A stretch of 64,000 bases of DNA from Isoetes taiwanensis. Lineage: Eukaryota; Streptophyta; Lycopodiopsida; Isoetales; Isoetaceae. Position numbers and translations under genes: made by a program. The notes beneath the pieces are model-generated. The model saw only the letters and a list, made by a program, of their open reading frames with translations. It was not told where the DNA came from and did not search any database. This document shows, in pieces, positions 1-14,738 of this stretch (the first letter of the stretch is position 1; every line of letters begins with the position of its first letter). The stretch covers positions 2,472,971 to 2,536,970 of the forward strand of contig JAJEKV010000014.1 of assembly GCA_021234155.1 (NCBI GenBank). The letters run 5' to 3'.

Positions 1-885
1 AACGCTACGTATTGGTTGAAATGTCCGTGGTCTGCTTTCCAAAAAGAGGTTGGAGGTGTGATTCCTTCACCCCTGCTTTGCGCAAAAGCATAACAGAATC
101 TCTGGAAAGAAAACAGCAGAGTCTCCTTGCAAGAAAGATGTTGGTGAACACTGTTGGAGAGTCAGCTTCCTTTAATTCTCTTATCCCTTGCACCTTCCGA
201 GGTCACATTGCATAAGTTTCCATACAAAACTTTTTTTTTCTCGCTTATTTCTAACTAAAGGCCACCATTCACCGCACGCATCAACAATACAAAAGGCACA
301 TCCCCGGAATAACGCTTGTTTAAAGGCTTTCGAAGGTGCCGAAGCCTATTTAAGGAAGAAAGCATCGCAAAGGGAAACCCGCTATTGCATATACCATATG
401 AAGTTGGAGTACGCTGCAGTAACGAATGCATTAAGGTCGCACCAAAACCGATTCCATGGTGGCGATGGGTGCACCTCGCGAGGTCTGCGGACCTGCGAGA
501 AGGTTCCGCCACCAACATATCGCATGACTCCAACCAATGAAACTGGAGGTCGTGCTCTGCAACAAGAGCTTGTGGGTGAAGAATGGTATATAAACATGAC
601 CGCCGATGCGCATACGTCATGCGGCAACTAAAAGTCTTCCTATATGTCCAAGAGAAAGAGAGAATCACGAAGCTCCGGCTGAATGGAAGACGCTGGAAAA
701 GGTAATAATAATTTCTTTTTATTGTTTCGTCAAGCATACCGGAGCATAGCCGGCCATACCACCATCAGCTTTTGTGTTTCTAACTTCGCTACCGATCTTT
801 TTTATGCTGCTGCATCTTGTTACGTGATTCCGCTGGAGACAAGAAGCCGATGGAGTTGCGTACCGCTAAGCAATAAGGAAGTGCC
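1..885. other. Unassigned sequence
   Basis: I find no gene, repeat end or RNA here that I can support. Several frames of 60-160 codons are open on both strands, but they overlap each other antisense and match no family I recognise. They are most likely chance frames in a moderately GC-rich stretch. Confidence 0.4.
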
Positions 886-1167
886 GTGCGGCGCCAGAAA
901 AGAAAAGATCTTAACGCCACCAAGAAGGGAAACCAAAGTAAGAAGCCCGCTGTAGCTGGTGGACACGGCCAAGCCGCAAAGATGTCGGTGAAGAATGTCG
1001 AAAGTAAAGAAACTAAGGTACCGGTAGGACACCAAGCCGCAGACAAGTTGAGAAGAAGGGAAACAAAAGTAAGAACCAAGGCAACCGGTGGACACAAACA
1101 AGCCGCAGCTATCAAGATGAGACCCTCAAACGGCAAGGGGAAAAAAAGAAAGGACCGTGCCGCCTAG
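886..1167 (+). CDS. Hypothetical Lys-rich repetitive frame
   Basis: A frame of 93 codons starts at an ATG and ends at TAG. The product is strongly basic (Lys/Arg rich). It holds an internal degenerate repeat seen three times, around GGHGQAAK, VGHQAADK and GGHKQAAA, separated by Lys/Glu/Thr-rich spacers such as RRETKVR. The DNA shows the same repetition (a GGACAC..CAAGCCGCA core). The composition resembles a nucleic-acid-binding tail or linker-histone-like segment, but no conserved domain is visible. It could equally be a decayed tandem repeat that happens to be open. No promoter, intron or neighbour supports expression. Confidence 0.2.
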   Translation: MRRQKRKDLNATKKGNQSKKPAVAGGHGQAAKMSVKNVESKETKVPVGHQAADKLRRRETKVRTKATGGHKQAAAIKMRPSNGKGKKRKDRAA

Positions 1168-2356
1168 ATTGTCTTTACAAGAGAATCTGAAGGCTTATTT
1201 CATATCTCGCGTTCCACGCTGAAGATATCTCGTCACACAATTATGTACAGTGGCAAAGCCATGTAATCTAAGAGTTGCTTGACAATATCCAAGATGGCAA
1301 ATTCATTGTTTTCTCTCAGAATTGATTTTGCCGAATTACGCGCATCAAAAATACAGTTGGGAGTTTCAAAGCCGATTGGCACAATGACCAAATAACAATT
1401 TCGGCCCACATCACGCATAGATGGACAAAAGCAATTCGATCGAAGCTAATAAGGAAACCCATTTTACTTTGAGTGGATGACAAGATTCATGACACTCTTT
1501 TGTGCAACACTGCCTTTAGAAAGCTACAATCTTCATGGCTAGTATCAAATGGTGTGAATTCTCCATGCATATAGTTTGGTCGATATGTTCTAGCCAATTC
1601 ACCGCTCGACCATTCTATTTCCTACCAAGATATCACCAATGCAGCCAGGGAAGGAAAATAATATGGAATTCTTTGGGACAAGCTCTCCATGGTAAGGGGA
1701 GAGCACGATAAGCAAGGGCACCAAAGGCATCTACTCAGAGCGCCTCAAGTATGATGGAGGAGATTTAGTGCCGCCGATGCCCGAATTCGCTATGAGTTGG
1801 AAATGAAGGTGCCAAAGAACGGACATCGTAAGAGGTAATATGCTTTCATCCGGTGATTCATCCGCGAACGTGCTTTCATCCGCTTCACAAAGTGCTTTTT
1901 ATCCGCTTTTATCCGTAATGTCAGAATGTGCCTCAGAGATCAGAGTGTGAACTCCAATAGTTGTTGGCCGGCTGTGCACTTTGGTCTTCATTGGAAAGGA
2001 TGATGTTGATAGGACGTAATCACCGGACCGTGCCGTGGTAGAAGGACGAAGGAAATACACAAAAGATCGACATACTTGGCCAAACTGCCAAGTGCGGCTC
2101 ATAGAGGTTTAAGTTGTTTCGTGGTAACCGCTTGAAAGGAAACCTGGGTCATCTTGTGTGAACAAGCGAGGTTAAAGAACTGGAAATATGTTACTCTAAA
2201 GCCGTAAAAGTCTACCGGGTGAAGGTAATCAAGATCTAAATCGATGAGGCATTTTTTGAAGGTGATGGAGAATGGCTAAAGTGGAAACATAGAGGAAGCT
2301 GCGATAACTTTGTCGCTAGAAATGCAGGAGGAAATCGTGAGAATGGTGATTTCTAT
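1168..2356. other. Unassigned spacer
   Basis: No gene is recognisable. Around 1,855-1,915 a short motif containing GCTTTCATCCG/CTTTTATCCG recurs three or four times. This is a small local repetition of unknown meaning. Confidence 0.35.
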
Positions 2357-2620
2357 GTGGTCAAATGTGTTAAGCCGAGAGATATCCTCCGACGTATCTT
2401 TCATACCAAGGATATTTTCCGGGTCGAATCTTCAATGTCGATGAACATGTGTTGGTCGGATTGTACCTTAAGGTCAGCTCCAGCCCGATGGTACTGGGAG
2501 CTACTTGAAGACAAAGGTCCGACCTTCCAAGACAGCTTCATCACGATCACCATCAAGTTTGAGATGAATCAGATTCCCCGCACTACCGTATTTCCTCGAC
2601 GTGCTAATACTTCACCATGA
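2357..2620 (+). pseudogene. Coding-like scrap, family unknown
   Basis: An 87-codon frame reads with a protein-like composition (for example CVKPRDILRRIFHTKDIF, then WYWELLEDKGPTFQDSFI). The frame immediately upstream (about 2,250-2,355) also looks coding-like in a neighbouring register (NFVARNAGGNRENGDFYV). Together they suggest a decayed exon or transposon-encoded segment. I do not recognise the family and assign no function. There is no good start context and no conserved catalytic motif. It could be a chance frame, but the even residue composition makes a degraded gene fragment somewhat more likely. Confidence 0.25.
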
Positions 2621-5600
2621 TCCTCGATACCGCCATATGAAGGTTGAATATGCTTCTTGACCTAGTTATTTTCTATCATTTTAATGTGTCCAGTTACTTG
2701 TGTAATTTGTCTCCAAATTTTGATCATTATATTGGAGACAATGCTTGTGAGTATTGGAGTCTTTTAGTATTGGAAACAATGCTTGCAGAGGTGTCAGACA
2801 TATTTTAGCATCGAAACAATGCTGTAGTATTGCAAGAGTAAGCTTGATATATATTACGTAAAAATTGTACACTCAATACTGAGACATCTTACAAGATCAC
2901 TCAATACTCAAGATATAAACAGCCGTTAACTGTGATATATTACAAAAGTAGTGTACAATGGTTACTTCATAAGTCACCTGGGTCCTCAAATCTATGCTCT
3001 GCCGCCGAAGGGTGCCCAAAGAACGCCTTTGTAATTTCATCAGAGTACTGAGGATATAGTAGGTCGAGACAAGGTAGTTAAGGTCGGTGACAAGAACGTT
3101 AATCGTGCTAACCGCCTCCTGGCCAACCATGCATCGAAATCAATTTGTGAGATCGCTTTCTCAGATCAGATGAGAGGGCCAAGTATCTCCAAAGCCGGAC
3201 ACACAAATTTCTCAGAAAAATTGTCCTCTTTGCCCTTCTTTGAAAGGCATAACGAACGCTGTGTGTGCGGTTTAGAAACCCTTTGAAAAGCCGTCATCAA
3301 CCAAGAAAATCATACTAAGATATTGAGGAAAATCCTCAAGATGCCGGAAGTTGTCATGACTACTGACTCCTCGCTTCTATCTTGCTACTGTGTGATGGAG
3401 AGGCCCATAGCTAGCTAGCTAGATACATCCTACTAGTATCTCCCTCGTCCCCAATGTATGGTGTTTCCGGCTACTTAACCCATCAAGTGGTGGCTTAGGG
3501 TCCTTTTGGTCTCTACAAAATCAAAAGTGGTGCTACAATTACCAACCGAACCGCGACATTATGCCAAGTGAAATAAGATAAGTAAAATAACCGCTTGAAC
3601 TTAAATATTGATTGCACCTTTTATATGTAAGAGTTTGTTTTTGCACTTTGGTTTCTTCATTATCCGTCTGGTTCTTCTCTACTCATCTTTCAGCCTCGCC
3701 AGATTCGCAGAAGCACCACTTCGTGGGTCGCGCTTTCCTTCTCGCATGCAAATGCATATTGATCCCTAGGTTGAAAATCGTAAACAAATTTACAAGGACA
3801 ATACAATGGGGAAAACATATATTATGGTATTACACAAAACCTTTTAATCGATCGCTGCCAAGTCTTGTGCAAACAAAATTGGCCCTCAAACGAAAAGCAT
3901 ATAAATTACATTGGGATAAATGTTTTTCCCAGCGCCACGCCTATAGGCACGCCCTCATCAATCAATCATCCGACTCACCACTTCTGCCCGTGACCTCCCG
4001 GACCTTGTGGAGTTTTCAGGATTCGCTCAACCTTGTTCACCGGCTTATCCACTATATCGGGTCTTCAACATCCTCACCGTGATCAACAAAGCAGTTGGGA
4101 GGAGCCCCTTTGTAGAGGCTTGCCGCAGACTTGGAACTATATTGTATTTTCAAAGATCGCCGCATCCACTGAATCTCGCTGGACCGTTGCGTTCCTTTAG
4201 CAAAGCAGCCAAAAGGCCGCGAATGCCGCCGACCGGCTATTTCGTACGTTTCACATCGCCTACGCTTCTAATGTACCCACCTCGTGAAAACAAATCTGTA
4301 CCTTTTTGGTCAGTTTTGCTTCAGGAGTTCGAGTCCTCGACTTGTGTCCGGGTCCTTTTACTGGCAGAGAGGTGTTTTGACATGCTTCCTTTCCTCGCTA
4401 AGTTATCCGGAGCCAGAAGCTACCACCTCATCTAGGCCAATTGTCTCAACTATTTGTTTGTGTGTTGCCCTCAAAGATAAGGGTTCCTCGCCATTGACCG
4501 GGTTTCCCCAATTCTCCACTAAGCCTCGGCTGAACTGCTCGAGCATCTTCGAAAAGCAGGTCTTCTCCATAAGCAAAACCCGAAAATCACATGATATACG
4601 TACATTTCAGCTTCGCACTTCGAAGTGGTAATCATCCCTGAATGCTGTACCGCGATGCGGGAGCATCGCCCTCATCTCCATAATTGGCAACTGGAATACA
4701 GATAGATGCTCACAAGCCGCCGCCTCCTTGTAAGTTCCCTAAGCCTCGCTTGAGATTCTGTAAATGCCGCTTTGGCTTTTGCAAGTTGCACTTCGTTTGT
4801 AACCTCGCGAATTTGGTAGTGGCCACTCGCTGAACTATCCCTCATCTATTGGGCTACCCCCATTTCAACAAGGGCGGTATGCATGTACCGCCATGTCTTT
4901 CTCTCTCCAAGCTCGCGAGCTCACAGAGGCACCAAAGATCGACCTCGCGGACTGCTGAAGACTTGAGATGTTGTCTTTAATTCTCTCGCACTTCTTCTTC
5001 AAGCCAAGAAGAAAGCTCCCTTTAGCCTCGGATCGACAATCTCAGCTCTTTGAGACTAAATCACCACAAGGTATCTATAGGGTTTCGCAAATCTTTGCAT
5101 GTAGACTTCCGTGATATGTTCTCCCCATAAGCCGTAAGCCGCTATAAAGCACAAGTTCTAATGGACGGCCTCCCTTCTAATTCTTAATACTCAGTGCTCT
5201 TAAACCGGCCTTCGCTATGCTTTCGTGTGTCGTGGTTTGTCGGTGATTTGGTCGTGGGCTCGCCTCGCCATTACCGGAGCAATCGCTGCCTGTCAATTTT
5301 TAACCTTGTCAGGTTTCACTCTTTGCCTAAATCACGTTCAATTAACTCTGAACTTCGTGGATCCTTTGCTCGGGAGTAAGGTTATTGAATGCAACAGGTA
5401 TGATCGCCTTTTCTCTAACTTCTCTGCTCTTCAACCCGTTTTGCTCAAGCTCTATTAGAGTTTCTTCGCTCGCCTCACCTTTGTCAATGTAAGTTTTGCC
5501 GTGAATGACCCCTGCTGGTGGTCCTTAAACTTCATTGTACTCGGCCGCAGATAAGTGAGGTCTCACCAAATTGAGAGGTATTTAAACGCCCTCGTTGGGC

Positions 5601-8600
5601 GTATCTCGCATACATGGAAGTCTTCTTCGTCAAGAATCACCAGTCCGGGTCTTAAGGGAACGCTTCTTTCCGCCCTCGAAGAATGCAAGAAAATCGAATT
5701 CAATCGTGGCTGAACTCAAACCCATTGAAATTTTGTTTTGTTGCTTTTTGCTTAATTCTGGATAATGGGTTCCGCTTTTGGAATTACCGCTTTGAGCCGC
5801 GCAATGGATCAATCACCTTCTACCGCATGGTTGATCTGCTGGTATAAAGTGGAAAACTGGTACGCGAAATTCCTCATGACGAGTAGAGAAAGTTGGGGAA
5901 GAGAGATTTTAAACACAAAATTGAAGTTCGCTCGCTGTTTGTCTGGCGGTTCCGTGACAAGGGTCGCCATTAATGGGGCTAAACAGTAATGATTGTATAA
6001 ACTGCACCGCTAGACGAATACCCGCGAATATAGGTGTACTATAGGTGAAGGGTGGGAAAAATGTATGATCAGTGGGAAAAAATGTATTTTGGGTGTCAGT
6101 GCCAGTCGGGTCGCTTTTGCTGCTACCCACCAAAGATACCACTGTCTCAATCTTCCAAGAAATTCAAGGTGGACTTACTTGAGCATGTTCCTCCTCAGAC
6201 AAGAAGAAATCTTTTGATGAGCAGAAAATGAGGAGACTTGTAAGAACTACTTCAATGTCAGCCACCGGGTTGCACTCAACAAATTCAACATGGCTAAGCT
6301 TCATGCTTAGAAACAATTACAGCTCTATGACTCGCACTGTAATGCCTACTTGGTATCATGTAAGACTGCACTACCCTGCCATTCTTGCATTATATAAACC
6401 GAAACAAATATGCCAAAATGTTTTATGGTTGTCCACCGCTTAGGGTCATCCACTAGAATGTCTCGAATACAATAAAAAGTTCGATAAAAATCCATCCGGC
6501 TGCATAAATTTCAATGTGGACCAAGAAGGGTGATGTAACAATGCACGCTCTAATCAAGGTCACATGGATGGAGAAATATTCTAGAGAAACATAAAAAAAT
6601 TCGCTCAATTAATATGTATCATTTGACTGACAACGCCACAAAGAAAGATGTCTTCCAAGAATATAAGGAGACGCGTGCATGCAAATTTCAACATATCTCT
6701 TACTCATACTGGCCGACTTTGAAGAGTCAATACTGGGCTCTCTAAAAATTCTAAAAATATAAGATGTCCGCTTGTTTAAGGTGTGAGGGTAGAATTGAAG
6801 AGTAAAAAGAAACCTAGAAAGACCTAGGTTGAAAGAAGTAAGTTAAAGTTTTTCATTCCCAATACTTGCTTCTTATAGAATTGTTCAATTTTGATTTCTT
6901 CAAATGTGACATTATTCAACAAACCTTACTTAGACACCATGAACAACAAAACGTACTTCTGGTGAGAAGCAAAACTTGCTGCTAATGTAAAAGCCTTTGA
7001 ATGTCCACCGCAGATATATATCTCAAGTAGATTGATGGAATGGATAAAAAAGACAACTCTACTCCTCATTTTGAATATCTCAAGTTTGTGCTAGAGGAAT
7101 GCTTTCTTTGTTAAGGTCCACCTAGTCTGAGCCATGATCTTCAAAAGGAAGTCCTAAGTGCAAAGTCTTTTTAACGCATTCCAATCCTTATGCAGGATCG
7201 AACCTCACAATTATAATTCTTAACAAGGTGCAGTACCACACTGCTCTTACTTGCAACTTGACAATACTATCAGGGAGAACAAGAACCAAACACTCTGCTT
7301 TATTAAAGCATGCTTGTGGAGCTAGGGATCTTCAAAAAATAAAGCTCTGATTTCATTTGTAGGCCAATTCAATATCAACAGACCGAGCGGTTCAAAGCAA
7401 GATTTTCCGCAAGGGCCTTAGGAAGAAAGAAGGCTTTTGTCTTCTCCTACTTTAGTTCAAATCATTGGAAGACTCTACACTCCCATTCCAAAGGTTGAGC
7501 TTCTCAAGGAGACAACCGGACTTTTAAAGAATTTATTTTCTCGACGCTCCATAGAGAACAAGCCGAATAAGTTGAATGATCTTACCTTCAACAGAAGACG
7601 CAGGATCGGTCATGTACCGGACCAAGATGCAAGAATCGACTCCGTAATATCAATGCGAAAACTACAAAGGTATTTACTTGCTCTCCGACCGGTGGAGGAT
7701 GAAAAAAGGGCACCTTTTGATAGCAAAGTACACAAACGCTTTAAGGTTTAATGACTAAAGCTCAAGATTCAATCGCTTGCTACACGCTCGTAAAATGCTT
7801 TTGAAGGTAGATATGAGTTGTGAAAATCAGAAGTAAAAAAAAGAGAAAAAAGGCCAAGAAAGTGGGTTGCCTGATGTGGCTAAACCTATGTGACGGACTA
7901 TATTGCGCTAAGGATTTCAAATTGAAATCTAACAATCGCTCCTGCGACCAAAGATGATCAACGAATTTTAAGAAGGCTTGTAATTATGAGGAAGAAGACG
8001 GTAATAAGGTGGCAATGCTTCACTAAAGTTGATGGTGACGAGGGAAGATAACCTCGCTACTCTCGCGATGCTGAAAAAGCGAAGGTGATGATGAAGGCAT
8101 AACGAAAGCATGATGATGTGTCGGATCCCTCGCTCATCACTCCTCACACTTTTAAAAGGCTAACCCAGTCTTTAAAAACGTTTAACTTTCGGCATGTGAA
8201 TATGAGGATCTTTATCTTCCTTTTCAATTTTGAAAATACTACAATTTCAGTTGAAGACTTCAATTCTAACTGGCGCAATATTTTCTTAAACGATATTCTT
8301 CAAAACATAATTTTAGAAAAGTTCTAATTCGCGCGAAAAAGTTTCGCCACTTTAACATAATCAATTTTCACAAAAACATGCATTTTTGTGTGTTGGGGCA
8401 GGAGAAGGGAGGAGGAGGTTAAAACACAATTTTATGTCTTTTTTACCCCATTTTAACTTACATTTCTCGAGGAATATTCCCTTTGCCGCTTCGAAGGATT
8501 TGCTCTCGCTAATTTCATCTTGTTTGGGATGCAAAAAGTAATTAAAGGCCTTGTTGTGCCGGGATGTATCGTACAATTTGTTGAACAAGGCTGCCTTCAC

Positions 8601-11600
8601 TTTGTATTTTATCATGGGGATCAAAGGGCTTTACCACAGTTAATCTCTACACCCCTGCAAAATAGATTATAAGGTTCCGGGAAGTATACGTCCTTCGGGC
8701 TCTTGGATCATACCTCTAAAACGGCCATATTAGTGAGCAGAGTTAGTCATCGAGGAGTTCTTTTGAATCCCAATCAGCGACTTCCTTTGGCTTACAGGAC
8801 CATATTGTTTAGAATAATTCCGGTAGCTGCGCATGTGGAAAGGAACGGCCGCCAGGTCGTAGACATTATGTAATGGTACCGACAAAGAAAGATCGCTGAA
8901 AATTCTAAACCGTATCAGATGCTACTTTCCTTCAAGCTCGATGCAGAGGTTCTAATCTATTTTTGCTGCCGCAACACGAAAGCAAGTCAATCCTTAGGCT
9001 CACAAGAGGCCCACACCAAAGATTTTACACCTACCGCCAGCAGCTGTAATTATGGTTTTCCATTCAAGATCGGTGCACATCGCCTCCGCGATGAAACAGA
9101 AGCGCCAGTCTTTGAACCACTTGGTGAACAAAAGCGGTTGCCGCCACCAGTATTAATTTGGTGATAACGTCATGTACCTCCCGTGACCGGGCCTTCAAAG
9201 ATTTGCCCAGCTAACCGAGAGCTGGTTATGTTTGATTACTTGCGCCCGCCACCGCTGTGACCGCTTATTGACTACAACATCGCTGATTGTTGGGTCATAA
9301 ATTCTCCAGATAGTTATGATGCAACGGACTCATTGTGTCCAAATGGACGTACGAACCCATTCTACCAATTAAGAAGATGCTTATTATCGCTAAGTTTTTT
9401 TCCTCAAAAACCTTCCGGCTGGCTTTTAACCCGCATTTGTCACTTTCTTTGTTTGGGTCCCAGGAAATAACTGGTCTCCTCGCGGGACGCCGAAACCTAT
9501 TCTATTCTTATTCCTATTCTATTTTGTGACAAAATATACGAACTCTCACGATATTCAAGGCCCTTCCTTCCTCTAATATTGTTATTCTCGAGTTTGGCAT
9601 GGATTATATCTCTAATCCATTAATTTTTTATTTGATCGCCAGCTATCACATGCTTCGGTCTTCTTTATCTCTTCATTGTTTGTGTTTCCGGCTTTGTGAG
9701 TTTTAATTGTGTTCTGCTTCCGGGGTTGTATTCTCTTGTTGCAACTTCCCCACGTAAGCGGCATGGAGGAGTGCTCTTGGAGATTTCAATAAGGTGATGT
9801 TAGTCATCCGGGCTTTGAGTTTGCACCATCTCATAAGCCCGTGGACGATGCCCCATCTTGATCTCGCTGTTCCTCACGAATCCGTGAGCGTGTTTTGCGC
9901 CCAAAAATTTGTATCTAATTATGATGACAAAACCAAAGTCAGGATAGCCGCTGCCCTCAGAGCGTTGAGGCGCAAGTACCGGTTTGATGCCATTGATTTT
10001 GCCATGTCTAGCTGAGAGTGGGAAACATATGGGTATCCGCTTCAACTCTATACATTTGAGGTTCCACCTCTGAGCCTTGCCAAGGCTTTGCCGATCCAAG
10101 CAATAAGATAGCTGACTCCAAAGATTACCCGATGCGCAATGTCCACCTATGCGGCCATCGCGTTTTGATCTTGTTGTTTTGAACCGTTGATTGTGGAGCT
10201 GCTTTCAGTTTTGTCAAGCACATGAATCTCTTTCTGATTTCTGCCGGAATGTAAAATAAGATAATTTCGATTTCGCGGACCGTATGTCTCATTGTTTCAG
10301 CAATTTCCATTCATACCAGTAATTCCAAATACCACCTGCCCAACCTCTAAATGGGATTGCCTGATGAGCATGGGCATCGTCTCCGGGTTCAACTCTCCGT
10401 GCTCGCTTAATGGTGTGTTGATATTTTCTTTTGCGCGGTAATGGAGTTGAGATCATGCTTGATAAGCTTGCCAAGGATTATATGAAGATCGTCACTTTGA
10501 TGCCAATTTAATCGTTGAGCTTTCTGGGCAATCCGGATTCTGAGGATCATCTTATGCATGGGCTTGTTAGCATGCTTTTGTTGTCTCCTTTAATGTCGAT
10601 GAAAGCATGAGCTGCTTATCACATGAGAGTTGCCGGATAGAGTACCGCTCTCAATGCGACATCGTGAGTTATCCTAAGGGAGACGCCGTAAGTTCAGAGC
10701 ATCAAATTCTAGTTGGGGTTCGGATTCCCCAAGCTCGCTTAGTTTTGGAATGATAAGGTGTGTATTAGGTCATATGATGTCAATCAAGTTTTGAAATAAT
10801 CGTATTCTATCAGCTATATCATGTGTAAGAGCATCACTGGTAAGATAACCATTAGGTTTCAGTTTTAAATAGTCTACAAATTCTAGTCAACTTGGGGCTT
10901 TGACCTATCTTCTGACTTACAAGGAACTGTGACTAGGAGGGTAGTTCATGGAATATTCTTGGAAACATTACATATAACTGGGATGGCCAAGAAAATTCCT
11001 AATACACACCCCCAATGAGCAATAATACACACATCGATGGATAACGTGAGAAACGCGGATGAGTCTATAGTCCCAGAGATAAATCTAAAAGTTTCATTAG
11101 CTGTAGAGTGGTGCCCATGAAGCTCTTTCCGCACTTCTTAAAGGAAACATATTTTATTATGATGGCAATTTTTTTTAAAGTCCCCTTTTCAGCACATACC
11201 ATATTGAAGCTTAAGTCCTTAGGTTTCAAATTGATCCCACACAACGTAGTTTCGGAAGCAAATTTGGAGTTGGCTAGGAAGGTTTGAGTCGTAGAGGTTA
11301 ATTCACTTCAATAGACCACATCGCATCTTCAATGGACGCCGAGTGCTCCTTTAATGACCAATCGACAATTCTTCAAATGGACCACATGTAAATCTCCTCT
11401 TCTAATGGACTACATTGGAACTTTAAGAGCAAACCATCTTCCAAATCGGCGTACACAAAGGGCCCCTAAACTATTTTCACCGGAATGATTGTTGCAAAGG
11501 TGACCATTCGTGGTCTCCGACCTAGACCATGTTCTCGCGGTCTGGCATATTGCAGGAAAATGCTGAACTCGAAACAACCCGGAAAACAATAAGGATTTGA

Positions 11601-14600
11601 ACAATATGAGTGCATAAATTACTTTCGCCGTGAATAATTGTAATTGATTACAAGAGCCCGGTTGAATTCCTCTCATCGTGATGAAGGGCCAATAAGTAGG
11701 CAATATGTGCTCATAAGTAGGTAATGTGTTTCCATCTCTTTGGCCCAGATCGAAGCCAAAAGGATGAGGTAGCTTCTTCATAGCGACGTGACTTAATATT
11801 CCTTGCGCTATATCTCCCTCATGAATACTCTAAGAATGCTGGAAACTTAATAAAGCGCAGATTCCATGATGTGCACGACTGTGAATGTGGCCGGTGGCAA
11901 AACCCCATTAGTCAAATGAAACCTGCACCAATAAGCATAATGAATTTAGGAAAAATGATTTGCTACTAATCAATTTCATATTTGGTACAATGATGAACTA
12001 AACACCAAACGTGGTGTTTCCTATCTTCACAAAATGAATGAACAAGCCGCCCCAAGAAAATGTAGCTATCCACACGGGTCCAACATCCCACTGCGGTAAA
12101 GAAAACAAAAAGTTATCAAACTCAGACAAATGCTAGTCAATATCAAATGTTTTGTGGATGTAATACCATGACTGTGTGGATCAATTTTCTAATTTGCCTT
12201 TCACCCTGCCTTCGCTTTAATATCATAGACTCCTAAGCAAATCGCCATGAAAACCAGCAACCCCATTGCCGCCGCAGTTGTTTCAAAGGACACAAGAATT
12301 ACCGCTTTGGCGACACTGTAAACTTACCAAAAAATATTCTAATTAAAGTTGTCTCGCATTGAAGATGAACTCAATAAAATCCTTTAAGGTTCCATGGCTC
12401 TATGAAAAAATAGTGGGCTAAGAAATTCCTTCCCAAGTCATGGTAATCAACTCTTTAAACTTTGGGTTTTGGTTGTTCGAAGTCCGCCAACAAACAACAT
12501 TATGATATTCAAGGCCACGCATATTATTTTAAGGAACTTCGCCTTCTTCTTACAACCCAAGTATAACAATTATTATCTAGTAGAACTAAGATGGATTATA
12601 AACCATTTCACACTCACAAAAAGTTGTTACAGCAATCATCCTGACATGAAAAATTACCTAATAACCAAGGAGCATCCGGTTGATGAAGTGCACCGATACT
12701 AAGGAATGCTTTGAAAGCCATTACAACACTAGACAGCATATGCCAACAAATGTAATTCATGAGAAATGTAACAAATTACCTTAAGAACCTTTGAGTATCA
12801 TTTTGAAGCAAATAACTATTTTAACATAACCAATCAATACCCTCGATAAGAGAAGAAGGCCACCGCGAACAACTTTGCAAGTAATACAAAGGACCACCAA
12901 TCGATGAAGTCGACTCATCGGCAAAGACTTCCAAAGTTTTCTTTGACTAACAATGATAAAGGTGTCTTACCAATAACCTTATTAAAAAGTCACAAGAGCT
13001 AACCTCACATATAATAGATAAACAAACGAAGCTTTATTGTACATATAACGACCCGGAATTAAAGGCATGCGATATCATACCGATCAAAGAAATTTATTCC
13101 GATAGCCATACAAGTAAGATGTTGCTTGAAACCTAAACGCCATGTTTTTACTGGATGCTAGTTAATCCTGAACTACCGATACATTAAGAGGGAGTTTCTT
13201 GTCACGTAAGGCATTGATTCAATGCCTTCCATAATAAGTGTGAGAATATGATCACTATTTAATAGTTCCAAAGACACCATAAAGTGGCTGCCATAAAAAG
13301 GTGGAGACTTAAACAAAAGATCCTCAAAACACAAAATTTCATATAACGACAAAGACCATCTTGCTTGCATCTTTCCTCCTTTAAGAAAAGCAATCTCGGC
13401 GTCTCTTGCTTAATAACAACGAAAAGATATCAACGCTAAGTTAAAAAGCCCCATCAGTCTGAATAGGTCATACCTCAGCAGCAGGATCAATTCAATGACT
13501 GCCAATTCTCAGATAACATCATGAGATCATGAACATTTCCAAAAAAACGAGTTTGTCCTCATCTACACCATGTCAAGCCTTTACCGTATTTATACTTTCG
13601 AACTTGACCCGTATTTAATATCCACGAAAAGCCTAAAACTTTTCACTGCGGGTTTTAAAAGCATACCTTTGGCTTTTAATCCTCGCGAACTCTGGTGGAT
13701 GCTATTTTAAGTTATAAGTGCATGCTCAACAACCGTAGCACATCATTCCATGTTGAAAATCCAACATCATTCCATGTTGAAAAAAAAAAACTAACACTTT
13801 AGTTGTAGGATCATCTCTCTTCCCGCAAGCAGGAATTTGGAACAAATTTCTCCGTTTGATGGAGCAAATTTCAAAATGTAAACCTAAATTATATGTCCTA
13901 CTAAGATTATCAAGATGGAGGCAACTCAAATCGCCAAAAGAAAGAAAGAAGGAAGGCGAAATACTTGTTTTGACAAACAGGTGACCGTCCTTGCCCTGAG
14001 TCACAAGCCCAATCGATTCCACTTCGAGCTGCTTCCTGAGCCGTTTCTGAGCCATTCCTACAGCTGGTGTCAAGCTTGCCGAATGAAGGTTCAGTGGTAT
14101 GGAAATGAGAAAAAAAATGGCATATAACGGGCGTCAAAAACAATACTCAATAATGGTCTTTAACGGAGGAAGGTCACCTCCCTCATGTTCCAGCCTCGCG
14201 TAATAAAGGCCTCTGACGTGGCATCCACGTAAGAGCTCCTTTAACTCGATCCACCTTCATGGCGCTTGCATGGGGCAGATCTGTCCTTTGTTCTCCCTCC
14301 CACGTTCTCTTCGCATCTTCAACAGCATCCTCGAAATTAGTAGCACGCAGCTTCATGTGGTTTATATTTTGTTCAAATTTATGTGATTGGCCTTTTAGAT
14401 CTTCAAGCTCTTGTATCCCTTAGGCCAAATTCGGGCAGGAAGTTCTTTAGTACAGGGTCAGTGTTCTTTGCAATAAATGTCATGGCAAAATTCCCCAGGA
14501 GGACAGCAGCGGTGGACCTGGCTTCGAGCTCCAATGCAGACGTCTAATGGCAATTGCTGGCAGCAATTTTCTGCAGCCCTGGTATAAAGTCGCAACGAGC

Positions 14601-14738
14601 TTGAAATTGGGTTTCGGGCTGCATTGAGCAGATCCAGCAGAGTGCACAACATGATGTGGACTAGTCTTGCCAATTTTCGGAAAATATCTCACAGATTGCA
14701 GCAGAAGTTCTGGACACAATAAGAAGAACTGGAAGCAA
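2621..14738. other. Long stretch without an identifiable gene
   Basis: About 12 kb of mixed AT-rich and GC-richer DNA. Open frames reach 156 codons (3,612-4,082) and 142 codons (4,007-4,435), but they overlap in different registers and match no family I know. A 21-bp direct duplication (core CATCATTCCATGTTGAAA) lies at about 13,741-13,782. I see no LTR ends, primer-binding site, tRNA or inverted ends. The likeliest content is very old, unrecognisable repeat DNA. Confidence 0.35.

Noticed and set aside
188-737. Long overlapping frames on both strands (147 and 160 codons)
   Set aside because: Mutually antisense, no family resemblance, no splice or start context.
3411-3422. AGCTAGCTAGCTAG run
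   Set aside because: Too short to be more than a chance simple repeat.
3612-4435. Frames of 156 and 142 codons
   Set aside because: They overlap in different registers, look compositionally random and show no conserved motif.
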